The position numbers and the translations under genes are program-made. Positions 5,169 through 7,570 of a DNA stretch of 7,570 bases are shown piece by piece (position 1 is the stretch's first letter; the number at the start of each line of letters is the position of its first letter). The stretch covers positions 1 through 7,570 of the forward strand of contig JBBRBN010000119.1 in NCBI GenBank assembly GCA_038205755.1, written 5' to 3'. The notes below the pieces were generated by a model. That model saw nothing but the letters and a program-made list of their open reading frames with translations. It had not been told where the DNA came from and ran no database searches. Source of the DNA: JANNWF01 sp038205755 (GTDB lineage: Bacteria > Pseudomonadota > Gammaproteobacteria > Xanthomonadales > Xanthomonadaceae).

Positions 5169-7187
5169 TCAGCCGTCGCGATCAGCGGTTTCCGTCGCGG
5201 TTGCACCGCCCTGCAGGTTCCGCTCGAGAAACTGCAGCACCCGGCGGTAGTACTCGCGACGGTGTTCGAGTTGATAGAAACCGTGACCGCCTGTATCAAC
5301 GAAGTAGGTTTCGACCGAGCCACCATTGGCGCGGATCGCCTTGGCCATTTTTTCGCTGTGCTCAATGGGTGCCACCCGGTCTTCGCCGCCTGCAGCCAGC
5401 AGCACCGGTGCGCGGATCTGGCGCGCGAGTTTGATCGGCGAAAGCGCGCTCAACGTGCCGATGTCTCCCACCCAGTCGCTGTTCCAGGCGGCACTGACCG
5501 CACCGCTGGCGCGATTGTCGTGCGCCATCCGCTGCAGATCGTAAACGCCGACGTAGCCGACCGCACAGGCGTACAGATCGGGATCGCGGGCGACGCCCAT
5601 GAGGGCCGCGTAAGCGCCGTAGCTGGCGCCGACGATGCAGACTCGTCCGGCGCTGGCAACGCCTTCGGCCAGCGCCCAGCGCGTGGCGTCGACCAGATCG
5701 TCCTGCATCGCTTGACCCCATTGCGCTGCGCCGGCCGACTGGAACGCGCGGCCGTAGTTGCCGGAGCCGCGAAAGTTGACCCGCAAGACGGCATAACCCG
5801 CTGCGGCGAAGAGCTGCACTTCGGTTGAGAAGCTGCGCGTGTCGAACACCCCGAATGGCCCGCCATGCGGCAGCAGGATCAATGCGCGCGGCTGATCCGC
5901 AGGCAGATCGGCAGGCTGCGTCAAGAAACCCTGCAGGAGCAGTCCGTCACGCGCCGTGATGTCAACGACGCGCGTCTTGACCAACTTCCCGGTGTCGATG
6001 GCGGGCAGTCGACGATTGAGGAATTTGGCTTCGCGGCCGACGACATCGAACAGAAAGAACGTGCCGGGATCACGATCGCCGCGAACCTCCAGAAGGCGCC
6101 AGGTTGCATCGGCAGGTGCGGCGTGCAGGTAGACATCGGCGTCTGCGAAGCTCCGCTCAAGCATGGCTTGGAAACGGGCGTCCGGATGCTCGGCATCGAA
6201 GAAGACCGCACGTCGCTCAACGCCGAGAAAGGCGACGCCGATCACCGCGCCGGCGGCATCGCGGAGTACTTCGCTGGGGTCATTGCGCGGATCGCTGGCA
6301 ACCAATTGGCGTTGATTGCTGGCCGGATCCCAAGCAATCACCTGATCCGGCCCGCTGGCGTCGGACACCTGCAAGTAGGCCTGACTGCCGTCGGGTGAAA
6401 AGCCCAGTGGAAATTCGACGCGCCCTGAGACGCTTTCGTCATTGATCACACTCCAGCGCGGTTCGTCAGCCTGGCGGTGCAGCAGCAGCGAGTGGTGGTC
6501 CTCGCGCACACCGTAGGCCAGCCGCGGCGCCCCACTCGGATCAGCACGCACGGTGGCGGAACGCACCGGCGGCCTGGTCACGTGCGTCCGCCGACCCGAA
6601 CGCAGATGCAGTCGGTCAACGCGCGTCTGCGGAAATTCGCCAAGCCATTCCTCGACACCGATCAGGATCCGGTCAGGATCGTTGGGAAGGCTGTCGATCA
6701 GATAGGCTGTTTGTTGGGCGCTCGGCGCAAGTGCGCCGCTGGCCTGCGGATCGATGCCATTCTCATGCCGGCTGAACAACACCCTTGGGGCGCTGCCATC
6801 GGTGTGCAACAAATAGAGCTCTCCGGTTGAAATGGGCGTATCCAGAGCACCCTTCTGTTCAGCCAGACTGACCAGCACGCGGTCACTGTCGAGCCACCGA
6901 AAACCGTCGATGACCGAATGTTTGGCGCCGCTCAACTTCGCTACCGGCCGCATGTCGGCTCGACGCAGAATGGCCAGCACGGTGCGATCCGCAAGTCGAA
7001 CTGTCGCCGCGACGTGATTGCTGTCGGGAGACAGGCTCATGTCGCCGAAGGTGCCCTGTTTGAGAAAGGGCTCGAGATCAGGCGTGGCAGCGTGCGTGTG
7101 CTGCAGCGAGACCAGCAGGCCGAAAAGCAGGAAACCACGAAGTAGCATTGCAGACGGGTGAGCAGTGGCGAGAAGGCTGCGCATCAT
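5169..7187 (-). CDS. Exported S9 prolyl-oligopeptidase-like serine peptidase
   Basis: A 672-residue alpha/beta-hydrolase peptidase of the prolyl oligopeptidase family, expected to cleave short peptides in the periplasm. A signal peptide is evident (MLLRGFLLFGLLVSL, then QHTHA, likely cut before ATPDLEPF). Residues about 40-400 form a degenerate beta-propeller with motifs such as MSLSPDSNHVAA and LGFSPDGSQAYLQ. The C-terminal third is the hydrolase: oxyanion motif HGGP (441-444), nucleophile in GASYG (S522), aspartate in GGEDRVAP (D603), histidine in TGGHGF (H635). The catalytic triad is therefore complete and the length is typical. Start choice is uncertain: ATG at 7187 gives an N-region of about 18 residues, while ATG at 7148 (M14) gives a more typical signal peptide. 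Neither has a good ribosome-binding site. It converges on the TRAP gene across 167 bases. Substrate specificity (dipeptidyl or acylaminoacyl peptidase) is not determined. Confidence 0.95.
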   Translation of the reverse strand: MMRSLLATAHPSAMLLRGFLLFGLLVSLQHTHAATPDLEPFLKQGTFGDMSLSPDSNHVAATVRLADRTVLAILRRADMRPVAKLSGAKHSVIDGFRWLDSDRVLVSLAEQKGALDTPISTGELYLLHTDGSAPRVLFSRHENGIDPQASGALAPSAQQTAYLIDSLPNDPDRILIGVEEWLGEFPQTRVDRLHLRSGRRTHVTRPPVRSATVRADPSGAPRLAYGVREDHHSLLLHRQADEPRWSVINDESVSGRVEFPLGFSPDGSQAYLQVSDASGPDQVIAWDPASNQRQLVASDPRNDPSEVLRDAAGAVIGVAFLGVERRAVFFDAEHPDARFQAMLERSFADADVYLHAAPADATWRLLEVRGDRDPGTFFLFDVVGREAKFLNRRLPAIDTGKLVKTRVVDITARDGLLLQGFLTQPADLPADQPRALILLPHGGPFGVFDTRSFSTEVQLFAAAGYAVLRVNFRGSGNYGRAFQSAGAAQWGQAMQDDLVDATRWALAEGVASAGRVCIVGASYGAYAALMGVARDPDLYACAVGYVGVYDLQRMAHDNRASGAVSAAWNSDWVGDIGTLSALSPIKLARQIRAPVLLAAGGEDRVAPIEHSEKMAKAIRANGGSVETYFVDTGGHGFYQLEHRREYYRRVLQFLERNLQGGATATETADRDG

Positions 7188-7251
7188 AGGGCATGCTCAG
7201 CCTGTGGCAATCCCTCAAATGCCGAGAACCCCAGCAGGGTGACACCCGGCC

Positions 7252-7435
7252 GCTAGCAGCCTGTCGGACGTAGGCCGGCCTGGCTGCAAATCCGTCTGCG
7301 CGGCCCGAGTGTTCAAAAAAAGCGCACGCCCGCAATTCTTGGCCCATAGCGCTGCTGTGGGCCTGCGAATCGTCGTTGTCTGTCCTCACGCAGCCAGCAA
7401 TCGCCTCGGCGGGCTAAGTCCGACAGGCCGCTAGC
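7252..7435. mobile_element. 184-bp MITE-like element with 18-bp terminal inverted repeats
   Basis: The ends GCTAGCAGCCTGTCGGAC (7252-7269) and GTCCGACAGGCCGCTAGC (7418-7435) are inverted repeats matching at 17 of 18 positions. A second matched pair lies inside (TGGCTGC 7281-7287 and GCAGCCA 7390-7396). A near-perfect hairpin sits in the interior (GGCCCATAGC and GCTGTGGGCC, 7341-7363, one G-T wobble). A run of seven A lies at 7315-7321, which is a T-run on the minus strand. It encodes no convincing protein. I see no target-site duplication. It could be a non-autonomous transposon, a dispersed intergenic repeat or a structured RNA. It sits between the divergent peptidase gene and the rightmost gene. 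Confidence 0.6.
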
Positions 7436-7459
7436 CCTGCCCTATACCCACATCTTCGC

Positions 7460-7488
7460 TGGACAAATGGACTGGTGCGCCCTACGCT
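7460..7488 (+). promoter_or_regulatory. Candidate sigma-70 promoter for the rightmost gene
   Basis: TGGACA (7460-7465) matches the -35 consensus at five of six positions. TACGCT (7483-7488) is a weaker -10, with three of six. The spacer is exactly 17 bases. Transcription would begin around 7495-7496, at the ATG of the downstream ORF. Confidence 0.45.
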
Positions 7489-7495
7489 TGGCGCC

Positions 7496-7570
7496 ATGTG
7501 GATTCAGCACCAGATCAAACGTTCTCTCAGCGAGCCGCAGGCCACCGCGCGGCTGCAGGCGCTGCTTGCG
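7496..7570 (+). CDS. Start of an unidentified gene, truncated by the window
   Basis: The first 25 residues are visible: MWIQHQIKRSLSEPQATARL followed by QALLA. They are helix-friendly and have GC-ending codons (CAG, CAC, ATC, GAG, CCG, GCC, CTG). No ribosome-binding site precedes the ATG, but a promoter with optimal spacing ends 7 bases upstream, which suggests a leaderless mRNA. In-frame GTG at 7475 is an alternative start without a ribosome-binding site. The frame is closed on the left by TAA at 7415-7417. I do not recognise the family from so short a piece. Confidence 0.55.
   Translation, partial: MWIQHQIKRSLSEPQATARLQALLA

Noticed and set aside
4998..5828. 276-codon plus-strand ORF overlapping the end of the TRAP gene
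   Set aside because: From 5169 on it is antisense to the S9 peptidase catalytic domain. Before that it lacks protein-like features and does not resemble a TRAP permease subunit.
7078..7389. 103-codon minus-strand ORF starting in the inverted-repeat element
   Set aside because: It begins inside the non-coding element and runs into the peptidase signal peptide in another frame. It has no ribosome-binding site.

Overview
The window reads as chromosomal DNA from a GC-rich Gram-negative bacterium. A lysobacter- or xanthomonas-like gammaproteobacterium is my best guess. That rests on the GC-rich third codon positions, the GTAG-footed REP palindromes, a membrane-anchored Hanks-type kinase, and an exported S9 peptidase. 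It is inference, because no phylogenetic marker gene is present.

Layout. (1) Bases 1-700 are a composite repeat array. Blocks of an 18-bp minisatellite (2, 4, 3 and 9 copies) alternate with pairs of inverted GTAG-type REP palindromes. A solitary REP lies at 875-900. The longest 18-bp block runs in frame into a short coding-like tail ending at 826. (2) Bases 827-1302 hold no large gene. They contain a 40-bp tandem duplication carrying a ribosome-binding site and start codon, a possible 42-residue ORF, and a GC-rich hairpin. (3) A minus-strand gene at 1303-3318 encodes a transmembrane Ser/Thr protein kinase with a periplasmic C-terminal domain. (4) Bases 3319-3900 are a divergent intergenic region with two clear inverted repeats, one overlapping the kinase ribosome-binding site. 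(5) A plus-strand gene at 3901-5001 encodes a TRAP-transporter solute-binding lipoprotein without its membrane partners alongside. (6) A minus-strand gene at 5169-7187 encodes an exported prolyl-oligopeptidase-like (S9) serine peptidase, convergent with the TRAP gene. (7) Bases 7252-7435 form a 184-bp non-coding element bounded by 18-bp inverted repeats, resembling a MITE. (8) A plus-strand gene begins near 7496 and runs off the window, apparently from a promoter that would make a leaderless mRNA.

The three large genes are transcribed separately (minus, plus, minus) and do not look like one pathway. Two of the three are secreted or lipid-anchored and the third spans the inner membrane, so the common theme is the cell envelope. 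The most unusual content is the repeat architecture on the left and the inverted-repeat-bounded element on the right. I found no convincing new defence or biosynthetic system.
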